Shown here in pieces: positions 26,862 to 34,800 of a stretch of 64,000 bases of DNA. The notes beneath the pieces are model-generated. The model saw only the letters and a program-made list of their open reading frames with translations. It did no database searches and had not been told where the DNA came from. Numbering within the stretch: position 1 is the first letter of the stretch; every line of letters begins with the position of its first letter. Source of the stretch: Pyrobaculum sp. 3827-6 (GTDB lineage: Archaea > Thermoproteota > Thermoprotei > Thermoproteales > Thermoproteaceae); the NCBI RefSeq assembly GCF_025641885.1, contig NZ_JAOTQN010000005.1, forward strand, positions 62,001 through 126,000, written 5' to 3'. The translations under genes were made by a program, and so were the position numbers.

Positions 26862-27337
26862 CGCAGAAACTGGGGAGTACCCACAAATTCCGTAGCCACA
26901 CGATTAACAACCTCCGGTATTGGCTTGCCCCCCGCGAGCTCCACCTGGTAGAAGTTGTCATAAGCGTCGCCAGCCACACGCTTTAAGAAATCCGGCGTCA
27001 GCGAACCCAGCTCAGTCTCCACCGCGTAGACAACCCCCCTACCCAGCCTCATATCCACAAGCACCAGAGAAAACACAACCGGCGTCTTCTCGCCGCGCCA
27101 GTTCAGCTTTGCAATACGCGGCTCATATACAAAAGTACTAGTGGCCCCGGAGGCTCCCACCCCGCTGAACCTAGCCCCGTTGAACGCCGCTATGTAATAC
27201 GACAAAATTTCACCAGCAGATAGCCCACCTCTAGCAAGTTTCCCAACAGAGACAAGGGCGCCCACTTTCCTATACACCTCATCCATATCGTTTATAAGCC
27301 GCTCCCAGGCGCCCTCCCTCAACACCGCCGGACGCAT
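26858..27337 (-). CDS. Truncated and divergent class A cassette
   Basis: 159 aa, ATG at 27337 directly after the TAG of the upstream gene. The match to class A domains starts at YYIAAFNGARFSG and continues through PVVFSLVLVDMRLGRGVVYA, TPDFLKRVAGDAYDNFYQ and the terminal QFLR. The first ~45 residues are unrelated and the D...ExK half is absent. Most divergent copy. Could be an inactive remnant or a regulator of its relatives. Confidence 0.5.
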   Translation of the reverse strand: MRPAVLREGAWERLINDMDEVYRKVGALVSVGKLARGGLSAGEILSYYIAAFNGARFSGVGASGATSTFVYEPRIAKLNWRGEKTPVVFSLVLVDMRLGRGVVYAVETELGSLTPDFLKRVAGDAYDNFYQVELAGGKPIPEVVNRVATEFVGTPQFLR

Positions 27338-28174
27338 CTAGCCGCGCCCCCGGCGCGCCTCCGCGCACAGATCCCGCAACCTCGACGCCGCGGCCGACAC
27401 GTCAACCCGCTCAACCGGCCACATGGTAACCCCCCGGAAAACCTCGCTATCGTCGAGACAAACCCCCTTGTAGCTGACAGAACCACCACCGCCACATATC
27501 GGAAAACCCGGCGTCGAAGCCGCCGCAAAACCCAAATACGGCGGCCCTTCTACTTTCCTTACGTCGTCTTGATAGGGGCTTACCACCTCCACATAGCCAA
27601 ACCTCTCCCCGTCCTCCCGTCTGTGGAAAACCCCCACATACAAGCCGTCTCTACCCATAAGCACCCACCCCCCATCCACCACACCCAAGACAAAATTCAA
27701 AACAAAATCCACACCCCAAGGAGTCTCCATAAGAAGATACTCCCCCACCCTCCTATACACCACAAACCTCTCACCCAAAAGAGAACCTCTCCCGGGTATA
27801 CTCAACCCCTCAAAAATGGACTGGGCCGACGCCCCATATTTTCTAGACAGCGGACGGAGGTAGAAGGCCAAATACCTGGCATTTGTCCACAACTTACTAA
27901 AGACCTCGCCCAGCCTGCGTTCACCAAGCGGAGGCTTCAACGTGTGGATAAAACTCGGAGATCCGCCGAGGATCTCCCGAGCTGTATAAGCCGAGGTTAG
28001 AGTAAGCCTCACGACGTGACACGTCGACGTCAGAGCCAGAACAGGAACAGCTCTGCAACCCCTCCACAGATTGCACTCGGCTACCCCACCTACCCCGACA
28101 ACCTCTAGATAATATGGAACCGTGTGGTCCTCCTCAACGACAGGCGGGGCTAGTAGGTACACGCCGGCCAACAT
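27338..28174 (-). CDS. Immunity-like paralogue, group 2
   Basis: 278 aa, cytosolic. The module reads GERFVVYRRVGEYLLMETPW, FVLNFVLGVVDGGWVLMGRD, GLYVGVFHRREDGERFGYVE and PYQDDVRKVEGPP. Its DNA contains a 209-bp stretch (27543-27751) identical to the neighbouring gene, as printed. N-terminal and C-terminal parts are not alike in the two genes; the C-terminal part has WPVERVDV where others have KWPLV. It overlaps the preceding paralogue by about 25 bp. Confidence 0.6.
   Translation of the reverse strand: MLAGVYLLAPPVVEEDHTVPYYLEVVGVGGVAECNLWRGCRAVPVLALTSTCHVVRLTLTSAYTAREILGGSPSFIHTLKPPLGERRLGEVFSKLWTNARYLAFYLRPLSRKYGASAQSIFEGLSIPGRGSLLGERFVVYRRVGEYLLMETPWGVDFVLNFVLGVVDGGWVLMGRDGLYVGVFHRREDGERFGYVEVVSPYQDDVRKVEGPPYLGFAAASTPGFPICGGGGSVSYKGVCLDDSEVFRGVTMWPVERVDVSAAASRLRDLCAEARRGRG
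27543..27751. repeat. 209-bp direct repeat, copy 1
   Basis: Identical by eye, over its full length, to 28307-28515. It encodes the module of the group 2 paralogue 27338-28174. Perfect identity between otherwise diverged genes points to recent duplication or gene conversion. Confidence 0.85.
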
Positions 28175-29151
28175 AGCGTCTGCAAATCCCCCTGCCTAGC
28201 TTCAAAATAATTATCCGAGTCCTCATATATCTGAACCTCCCCGGGCTTGCACCCAGTCGCCCGGGCCACCTCCTGCGTGCAGAAGACGTGCGGAATCAAG
28301 TCGGTAGGCCCTTCTACTTTCCTTACGTCGTCTTGATAGGGGCTTACCACCTCCACATAGCCAAACCTCTCCCCGTCCTCCCGTCTGTGGAAAACCCCCA
28401 CATACAAGCCGTCTCTACCCATAAGCACCCACCCCCCATCCACCACACCCAAGACAAAATTCAAAACAAAATCCACACCCCAAGGAGTCTCCATAAGAAG
28501 ATACTCCCCCACCCTTCTGTAGACTGTGAACTTCTCGCCTATGTGGGCGCCGCCGCCAGGCGCCTTGAACTCCAGCAGTATGTGGCCCCCCGCGACGCCG
28601 TAGAGCGCCCCCACGGCGCCGGCGTAGAGCACCGGGTACCCCGAGACGCCGCGGATAACAGACTCAGCCCCGCCGGGACGCACCGCGGCGCCGCCCCACA
28701 GAAGCCTAGCAGGCCTCCACCCAGCCGCCGCCGAAGGCGGCCAGAGATGGCGCCGCCACCGAGGAGCCGCCGCGTCCACCTCCACCAGCAGAGAGCCGGG
28801 TCTGAAGACACCCCCCTCAAAGACGTAGGTCGGCGCCAGGACCCTCCCCCTCCCGCCACACACCACGTACACCAGGGGGCAGGGAGATATGTCGATAGGA
28901 ACCAGGTAGAGCGAAGCCCCGGCGGAGCCCACCTGCGCATACCCCCTGCAACTAGGCGCCGAGAAGTAGACGCGGACCTCCTCCAAGAGGCAGGAGGCGT
29001 CGCGCTCCACCGTGGCCAAAAGCCCAACGGAGCTGTCCAAAACCCAGCCGCCGGCCCAGCGGCGGGCGAGGCTCTCCATGAAGAAGACGTCTACCCGAGC
29101 CTCCTCCAACACGTCGAAAAGCGGCGAGGCAACGGGGACGGCCACGCCCAC
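28150..29151 (-). CDS. Immunity-like paralogue, group 2
   Basis: 333 aa, following the class A giant gene after 9 bp, the expected position of cognate immunity. No secretion signal; N-terminal part is unrelated to its neighbour (VLEEARVDVFFMESLARRWA). The shared module (GEKFTVYRRVGEYLLMETPW and on) lies at about 215-290 and includes the 209-bp perfect repeat. The C-terminal tail has several Cys (FCTQEVARATGCKPGEV, LQTLCWPACTY). Confidence 0.6.
   Translation of the reverse strand: MGVAVPVASPLFDVLEEARVDVFFMESLARRWAGGWVLDSSVGLLATVERDASCLLEEVRVYFSAPSCRGYAQVGSAGASLYLVPIDISPCPLVYVVCGGRGRVLAPTYVFEGGVFRPGSLLVEVDAAAPRWRRHLWPPSAAAGWRPARLLWGGAAVRPGGAESVIRGVSGYPVLYAGAVGALYGVAGGHILLEFKAPGGGAHIGEKFTVYRRVGEYLLMETPWGVDFVLNFVLGVVDGGWVLMGRDGLYVGVFHRREDGERFGYVEVVSPYQDDVRKVEGPTDLIPHVFCTQEVARATGCKPGEVQIYEDSDNYFEARQGDLQTLCWPACTY
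28307..28515. repeat. 209-bp direct repeat, copy 2
   Basis: Second copy of the repeat at 27543-27751, lying 764 bp from it in the same orientation, inside 28150-29151. Divergence begins abruptly on both sides. Confidence 0.85.
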
Positions 29152-29160
29152 AGTAGGCGG

Positions 29161-32130
29161 CTATTTTAAAAACTCTACGTACCACGTGTACGCCCTGTAG
29201 CGGTCGGCCACCCTCCCCACAGCCTCCCCTATGCCGTACAGGCGCTCCCGCGCCTCGGCCTCCCTAAACCCGTAGTAAACCTCCTCGGCCACCCTCTTCA
29301 AAAAGCTGACATCCCGAAGCTGGTCCAGCGACACGTCGTATGTAAAAACCACTGCTCTCTTTGCGTCCGCCGCCACCACGACGAACTTCACCCCGCCGGG
29401 GGCGAAGATCTTCTTCAGGTCGGGGAAAATCAAAACCTGGCTAGCCATAAACGAGCTGGAGACCCTCCCCCCGCCCGGCAACCTCCCCCCGTTGTATACA
29501 GAAACCAACGCGCTTAGCAACGCGGCGTTATCCCTAAGGAGGTCAGCCAGCACCGCAGCCCTATCCGCCACCTTGCTGAGCTCCAAATCCGCAGGTCCGC
29601 CCAGGCCCTCCATATTCTTAACCTCCCCAATCAACAACCTGCCGTCGTCCAGAACCCCCAAGATGTCAAGCCGGTAGCCCGTGGGGCTTAGAGGTATGAA
29701 GGCAGTCTTCCTCCCAAAGGCGGTTTCGCTAATAGCCACGTCCCACACCCACCTCCCATCGCGGTAAACCGCCGGCAGAGTAACCTCGGCACCCACCACG
29801 GCGGGGTTTACGCCGGCAATCTCCGGCATCAAAGCCGCAGAGAGGTACTTGTAGAAAGTCTCCGGCTTGCCCTCCAGCGCATATAGAGAAGAGCCGTATG
29901 AGAGGACGTACACCTCGCGGTTCCGGTACACCCCCCTATACACGTCGCCACTAAACCCACGCGCAATAGCCAAGGCGGTAAACATGTCGTTATAGCCAAT
30001 AACAACAGGTCGGCCGCTCTTTACATCCACAACCTCACTCACCAGATAACCCGCGGTACCCACACTATATTTCGAAATCCTTATCTCAAACCCACCACCC
30101 CCGCCAACCACCACCGAAGACACCCGCGTAAGGCCGGTCACTTCGAAACGCCTCCCCAAATCCCTCGCCCTCATAACCGCCACGTCTCCAGACTCCCTCA
30201 CCCCCACAATATGCTTCCCAAACATAACCGCGTCAACACCACCCTTAACACGGCGCAGAAGCTCACTATCTCTAAACACCGGCACGGGAGGCTCGTAGTT
30301 GAAGGCGGCCATTGCGGTGAGCTGTCTGTTGCCTAGCCAGTCTTTGTTTTTGGCGAGATCGCTGAGGTCTACGAAAGCCGACGCGATGCCCAGCCACCTA
30401 GCCGCCTCCACCTCCTGGGCGTAGGTAGAGAAGGCTTGGAGAGCCCCGTCAACGAAACACTCGGCGTACGCGCCGTACCGCCCCGCCTCCGAGTAGAGCT
30501 CCCCCGCGAATTGAGAAGCCGCGTCGAAGGGCTCCCCCAGAAACAGCATGACGGCGCCGCCCCCGGCAAGAGTCGCGGCGATGGGCTTAACCCTAGCCGC
30601 AACAGGCCCCCCGGCCAAAAGCGCCGCGTCTGCGATAGTACCCCAGCTGACCCTGCCCGACGACGCCTCTAGATACGTGTCCCAGCCCAGGAGGACTCCA
30701 TGGGCCAGGAGATCCGCAAGCGACAGCACCTTAGCCACCAGCCACGCCTTCCTAGCCAGCTCCGCCGCCTTAGCCGCCGCCGCGCCGGCGGAGGCCCCCA
30801 GCTTAACCCCCACCAGCGAGCCGCCGGTAGCCACCAGAAGCGCCCCGCCAGCCGCCGCGTCCAGCTCAGTAGCCACCCCAGCCAGCCCCAGCCTCTCCGC
30901 CGCCCACCGCCTCCCAGCCCCACGCGCCAACAGACACTGATCCCCAGTCACAAACCCCCAAAACTGCTCCACAGCACCCCAGAAGTAGTTGAGAACCGAG
31001 CCGTTCTGCGTCGCCAACCTGCCCCCTACGTAGAACGTATAGCTACCCCACGAAACCGACTCATTCACAACACGCAACTTATACGAAACGACGTAGAAAC
31101 CCCCCTCCCTCGCCAAGCCGTAGACATAGAAACTACGCATCGACCCCGCAGGCACAACCACGTCGAAAGACCCCGCCTCCGCCCCCCTAGGCCTCCCCAC
31201 CCCCGTCTTGTTAGACACGTGAAGCTCCAGCCTCCACGCCACAGACACGTTGCTGGGATTCACCAGGAAAAGCCGCCCCTGGCCCCCAAGCTGGACGTCG
31301 AAAACAAGCGGCACCACGTAGGTCAAGTCGGGCTGGAGGCGGAAGACGGCCGTGCCGTACCTCCTCTCAACGGCAGTAACGTTGTAGCCAAAAGGCCGCG
31401 TGAGAAGCGACGCCTCAGACGCGTTGAGGCCGAAAACCGCGGCGAAGGCGAGAGCCTCCTGGAGGGCAGGAGGGCCGCACGCCCCCTCCACAATATCTTG
31501 AGAGACAGAGACGCCGGGGCGGGAGGGCCAGTTAAAGGCGTATGTAATGCGCTGGCCCAAGAGCACCCCGCCCCGCCACAAGGCGCAAGCCACGCGCTGA
31601 GGCGACACGTCAGCCAGCTTAAGCGACCCGTCCGCCGCGGCGACCCTCACCGTCTGCTGAGCCCACGCGTCGACAAGCACTATGTAGTAGACCCCGGGGG
31701 ACAGCACACCCGACACGCGGCACGTCTGGCCGCCCCCCGTCGAGCACTCCATGACAGAGAGCCCCGCGTCCGACACCACGTACGCCATCGTACGCGGAAG
31801 CTGATACGACCACCACCCCGAAATCTCCAGAGAAGTGCGCCTCCCCAGCTCCACCGCCACCACGTAGAACCCCATAGCCGAGGGGTCACCCGACGTGTCA
31901 AAGACGATGGAGGTGGAGTTAATCGAGAGGAAGCGCCCCTCGGCGTTGGGATAGGGGCAGGACCCGACATCACAGTGAATAAACTCACCCCAGAAGACGC
32001 TATACCCAAACACAGAAACCCCAACAACCAGAACAACCAGAACAAGCCACCAAACCCCATACCCAACGAAAAAAGTATCAAACATCACGTAGACAACATA
32101 CAACACCGCGGCGGGATACGCTAGGCACAA
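29161..32130 (-). CDS. Giant membrane-anchored protein with class A nuclease-like C terminus (toxin candidate)
   Basis: 989 aa from a TTG at 32130, about 24 nt below GTTTATC (32151-32157); an ATG at 32085 is an alternative. Order of parts: hydrophobic N-terminal anchor (to about residue 50), a beta-rich ectodomain with several N-x-S/T sequons to about 400, a Gly/Ala-rich hydrophobic helical region (for example LDAAAGGALLVATGGSLVGV) to about 620, a linker, and the class A domain (about 760-989) with Asp822 and Glu836-x-Lys838 in IGEVKNMEG. This layout (anchor, display region, hydrophobic passage region, C-terminal toxin) is that of polymorphic toxins. Activity is inference. Confidence 0.62.
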   Translation of the reverse strand: MCLAYPAAVLYVVYVMFDTFFVGYGVWWLVLVVLVVGVSVFGYSVFWGEFIHCDVGSCPYPNAEGRFLSINSTSIVFDTSGDPSAMGFYVVAVELGRRTSLEISGWWSYQLPRTMAYVVSDAGLSVMECSTGGGQTCRVSGVLSPGVYYIVLVDAWAQQTVRVAAADGSLKLADVSPQRVACALWRGGVLLGQRITYAFNWPSRPGVSVSQDIVEGACGPPALQEALAFAAVFGLNASEASLLTRPFGYNVTAVERRYGTAVFRLQPDLTYVVPLVFDVQLGGQGRLFLVNPSNVSVAWRLELHVSNKTGVGRPRGAEAGSFDVVVPAGSMRSFYVYGLAREGGFYVVSYKLRVVNESVSWGSYTFYVGGRLATQNGSVLNYFWGAVEQFWGFVTGDQCLLARGAGRRWAAERLGLAGVATELDAAAGGALLVATGGSLVGVKLGASAGAAAAKAAELARKAWLVAKVLSLADLLAHGVLLGWDTYLEASSGRVSWGTIADAALLAGGPVAARVKPIAATLAGGGAVMLFLGEPFDAASQFAGELYSEAGRYGAYAECFVDGALQAFSTYAQEVEAARWLGIASAFVDLSDLAKNKDWLGNRQLTAMAAFNYEPPVPVFRDSELLRRVKGGVDAVMFGKHIVGVRESGDVAVMRARDLGRRFEVTGLTRVSSVVVGGGGGFEIRISKYSVGTAGYLVSEVVDVKSGRPVVIGYNDMFTALAIARGFSGDVYRGVYRNREVYVLSYGSSLYALEGKPETFYKYLSAALMPEIAGVNPAVVGAEVTLPAVYRDGRWVWDVAISETAFGRKTAFIPLSPTGYRLDILGVLDDGRLLIGEVKNMEGLGGPADLELSKVADRAAVLADLLRDNAALLSALVSVYNGGRLPGGGRVSSSFMASQVLIFPDLKKIFAPGGVKFVVVAADAKRAVVFTYDVSLDQLRDVSFLKRVAEEVYYGFREAEARERLYGIGEAVGRVADRYRAYTWYVEFLK

Positions 32131-32178
32131 AGAGGGAGAGAGGCTACGGAGATAAACACCCCACGCCGCCGCTTTTCC

Positions 32179-33327
32179 CTAACCCCAACATTTGTAACAC
32201 GTCTCCGTAGTCAACAACCCCAGCGGATCTCTATCCGCGGCCGCCAAGACGTGGGGACACGGATCCGCCAGAGGCCAGTCAAGCAAGACGCGGCTAGGCA
32301 CATCCACCTCAACCAGCTCCGGGACGACAAACGACCCCCCACAAGACCAGCCACCGGGGAGAAACCTACCCACGTCAAAAACCCCAGATCCCCTCAAAAC
32401 ATCCCCCACATACCCCAACAACGCCCTCACTACCCCTCTGCCCTCCTCACCACATGCGACAAGCCTGGGAGCGCCGCAGGGAGACTGCACATCGTCAACA
32501 TCGCCTCTATAGGGGCCGGCCACCCTAACATAGCCAACCTCGCCGAACGTCTCCAAAGGCCTCTCCACAGTAGCCGTAAAAACAGCCTCGTAAAGCCCGT
32601 CGTCCCCGACGAGGACCCACCTGCCGTCGTCTAGTGTGCCGAGGACGCGGTGCCAAGCCAGCCAAGAGCCGACGCGAAGGTAGCCATCCCTGCGCCTAAC
32701 CACGGGAAGCTCCGCCCCTAAAAGAGCGCCCCGTCCCGGCGCCGCGACAGGGGGGCCGACTGGGGAGTGGTACACGGCGGCCTTAGCTAGGGAGAATTTA
32801 CACGAGCTGTGGATATTGGGATCAAACCCACACTCCTTGCAGTACGTCGAGATGCCCCCCTCGGCGAGTATAAAAACCGCGTCACATACGTCTCTCGGGT
32901 AGTTCAGCCCAACGAGTTCAAAAACATCAGAACAGCCAGCGACATACACCCACCACCTAGACCCCGCCAGGGGCGCCGTGCATAGAGGCTTAAAAAACCC
33001 CCCATAAGGCCCTTCAAGCCTCATGACAACTCTATCCAGCAGATAGACAGGCGACGCCGAGAAGAGGCGGCACCTCCCGCCGTAGTCAACACCAGCCGGC
33101 CACCTACCCCCCCAAAGTTGCGCCGGCTCCCCCCACGCCAAGCCGTGCCTCTCCCAAAAAGATCTGTCGACATCCGCACATACATAAGCCACGAACCCGC
33201 CCCCCGCCCTGCCCACCACCGCCGCCGCCGAGCCCTCAACCAAGCCGACGCCGCACACCCCCACGTAGCTCCTCAACCCAAACCTCCCCACCCCCAGCCA
33301 GCGCCTCCACAAAAGACCCAAATCCAC
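32179..33327 (-). CDS. Immunity-like paralogue, group 1
   Basis: 382 aa, cytosolic, Cys- and Trp-rich. It follows the short class B gene after 3 bp. The module is GAELPVVRRRDGYLRVGSWL, AWHRVLGTLDDGRWVLVGDD and GLYEAVFTATVERPLETFGE, then DVQSPCGAPRLVACGEE and LLDWPLADPCPH near the end, finishing CYKCWG. It is nearly identical in the module to 33868-34800 and 34797-35900. Group 1 is found only next to class B products. Confidence 0.6.
   Translation of the reverse strand: MDLGLLWRRWLGVGRFGLRSYVGVCGVGLVEGSAAAVVGRAGGGFVAYVCADVDRSFWERHGLAWGEPAQLWGGRWPAGVDYGGRCRLFSASPVYLLDRVVMRLEGPYGGFFKPLCTAPLAGSRWWVYVAGCSDVFELVGLNYPRDVCDAVFILAEGGISTYCKECGFDPNIHSSCKFSLAKAAVYHSPVGPPVAAPGRGALLGAELPVVRRRDGYLRVGSWLAWHRVLGTLDDGRWVLVGDDGLYEAVFTATVERPLETFGEVGYVRVAGPYRGDVDDVQSPCGAPRLVACGEEGRGVVRALLGYVGDVLRGSGVFDVGRFLPGGWSCGGSFVVPELVEVDVPSRVLLDWPLADPCPHVLAAADRDPLGLLTTETCYKCWG
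32456..32715. repeat. 260-bp near-identical module repeat, copy 1 of 3
   Basis: Aligns with 34142-34401 and 34993-35252 from GCGACAAGCC to GGGAGCTCCGC with few differences; within it, CCGTAAAAACAGCCTCGTAA and CCAAGCCAGCCAAGAGCCGA are the same in all three. It encodes the shared group 1 module while flanking coding sequence has diverged. Confidence 0.75.
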
Positions 33328-33330
33328 AGA

Positions 33331-33798
33331 CTAGCTAAAACAGCTCTTTAAAATATCGTAACTTATACCCACTCCATCTAGCAAAACAGCCCTCACCCTG
33401 TAACTAGGCCCACTCCCTTGGTAGTCGGCTAAAAGCAAAGCCGCTCTGTTCCTCCCCCCAAGAGCCTCAGCCCACTCCACGAGGCCGCTCCTCGCCTGGG
33501 GATATGCGAGGACGGAGTCGTCGACGGGGGCCGCTTCCCAAGGCGTTGCCCCCACAGTAACCCCACGCAAGACGTCAACTCTAAAGGCGGCCAGGGCTAT
33601 GCCGTAGTCAGTAAATCTGTCACCCGCAAACACACCTGCAGAAATTAAGTTACCGATTGTGTTAGTTGCTTTCTCAACTAACTTACGGATGAGCTTTGGT
33701 TGATCCACATCGCCCTGCACAACCCCGCCAACCACAGCGAAAAAAGCAATACTTATCATAGCAACGCACAACGTCGCCGCGGTAAACACGAGACACAA
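33331..33798 (-). CDS. Short class B product: N-terminal anchor joined to a class B C-terminal domain
   Basis: 155 aa from a TTG at 33798. The first ~35 residues (MCLVFTAATLCVAMISIAFF, VVGGVVQG) align with the N-terminal anchor of the giant 29161-32130 protein, whereas the last ~100 (FRVDVLRGVTVGATPWEA, DDSVLAYPQARSGLVEWAEA, ISYDILKSC) align with the C terminus of the class B giant 35918-38798. The whole ectodomain and helical region are missing, as if deleted internally. It is followed by its own group 1 paralogue. Confidence 0.55.
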   Translation of the reverse strand: MCLVFTAATLCVAMISIAFFAVVGGVVQGDVDQPKLIRKLVEKATNTIGNLISAGVFAGDRFTDYGIALAAFRVDVLRGVTVGATPWEAAPVDDSVLAYPQARSGLVEWAEALGGRNRAALLLADYQGSGPSYRVRAVLLDGVGISYDILKSCFS

Positions 33799-33867
33799 AA
33801 CAGGAGAGGGAGCCCTCCAAAGAGAGGCCCCACGCCGCTTCCGGCGGCGCCGGGCGGCGTGTCTGGC

Positions 33868-34800
33868 CTAGTCCCAGCAGGTGTGGCAGGTGGCGTCTGT
33901 CAAGAGGCCCAGCGGGTCTTGGCTCATTGCCAGCAAGACCGGGGGGCACGGATCCGCCAGAGGCCAGTCTAAAACCACCCAGTTGGGGATATCCAGCTCA
34001 GCCAGCTCCGGAATTACAAAAGGACGCGAACAACTCCACGAAGAAGGGACAAAGAGATCAGGCACAACCCCCCACCCAGCCAGCACGCCCCTCACATACT
34101 CCAACAACGCCCTGGCCACCTTCACGCCCTCCTCACCACATGCGACAAGCCTAGGGGCGCCGCAGGGAGACTGCACCAAATCCACGTCGCCCACATACGG
34201 CCCCACAACCCTAACATAGCCAACCTCGCCGAACGTCTCCAAAGGCCTCTCCACAGTAGCCGTAAAAACAGCCTCGTAAAGCCCGTCGTCTCCAATCAAC
34301 ACCCACCTGCCGTCGTCTAGTGTGCCGAGGACGCGGTGCCAAGCCAGCCAAGAGCCGACGCGAAGGTAGCCATCCCTACGCCTAACCACTGGGAGCTCCG
34401 CGCCGGTGAGAGAGCCGGCGCTAGCGGGGTAGCTTTTAAATGCCCCCGGCTCTTTAATTGCAATCTTCTCTACTACATAGTGCTCAGAAATGGCAATTTT
34501 CGACAGCCCTATGTAGGTAGCGCCCAGTTGCCCATCGTATACAAACATGCCGTATCTCACCCACCACCTACTATAGCCAGTGCTGACGGGAAACGAAGGC
34601 ACATACGCCGGCTTAAATCCATCTAGAACCCCATCCCACTCCTCATACTCGGTATACTTATTCCCCGTCTTTATATACAACCACTTGTGTTTTTTCAGCC
34701 TCTTATAAATCTCCGGATCCAGATACTTATAACACTCAAGACAACACTTATAGACAAGCTCGCCGCGAGGCATCTTCCCCACTGTGTATCTATCGCTCAT
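33868..34800 (-). CDS. Immunity-like paralogue, group 1
   Basis: 310 aa from the ATG at 34800, which overlaps the upstream stop as ATGA; the frame is open further up but there overlaps the upstream gene. It starts MSDRYTVGKMPRGELVYKCC with a CCLEC cluster; the shared module covers about 155-245, then DVDLVQSPCGAPRLVACGEE, VLDWPLADPCPP and a CHTCWD end. It is the second paralogue behind the class B giant, suggesting an immunity duplicate. Confidence 0.6.
   Translation of the reverse strand: MSDRYTVGKMPRGELVYKCCLECYKYLDPEIYKRLKKHKWLYIKTGNKYTEYEEWDGVLDGFKPAYVPSFPVSTGYSRWWVRYGMFVYDGQLGATYIGLSKIAISEHYVVEKIAIKEPGAFKSYPASAGSLTGAELPVVRRRDGYLRVGSWLAWHRVLGTLDDGRWVLIGDDGLYEAVFTATVERPLETFGEVGYVRVVGPYVGDVDLVQSPCGAPRLVACGEEGVKVARALLEYVRGVLAGWGVVPDLFVPSSWSCSRPFVIPELAELDIPNWVVLDWPLADPCPPVLLAMSQDPLGLLTDATCHTCWD
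34142..34401. repeat. 260-bp near-identical module repeat, copy 2 of 3
   Basis: See the copy at 32456-32715; lies within 33868-34800. Confidence 0.75.

Noticed and set aside
30700-32124. Long plus-strand open frames over the giant genes (for example 30700-32124, 28288-29169)
   Set aside because: They are antisense shadows caused by high GC and codon bias, with Pro/Arg/His-rich products and no start signals.
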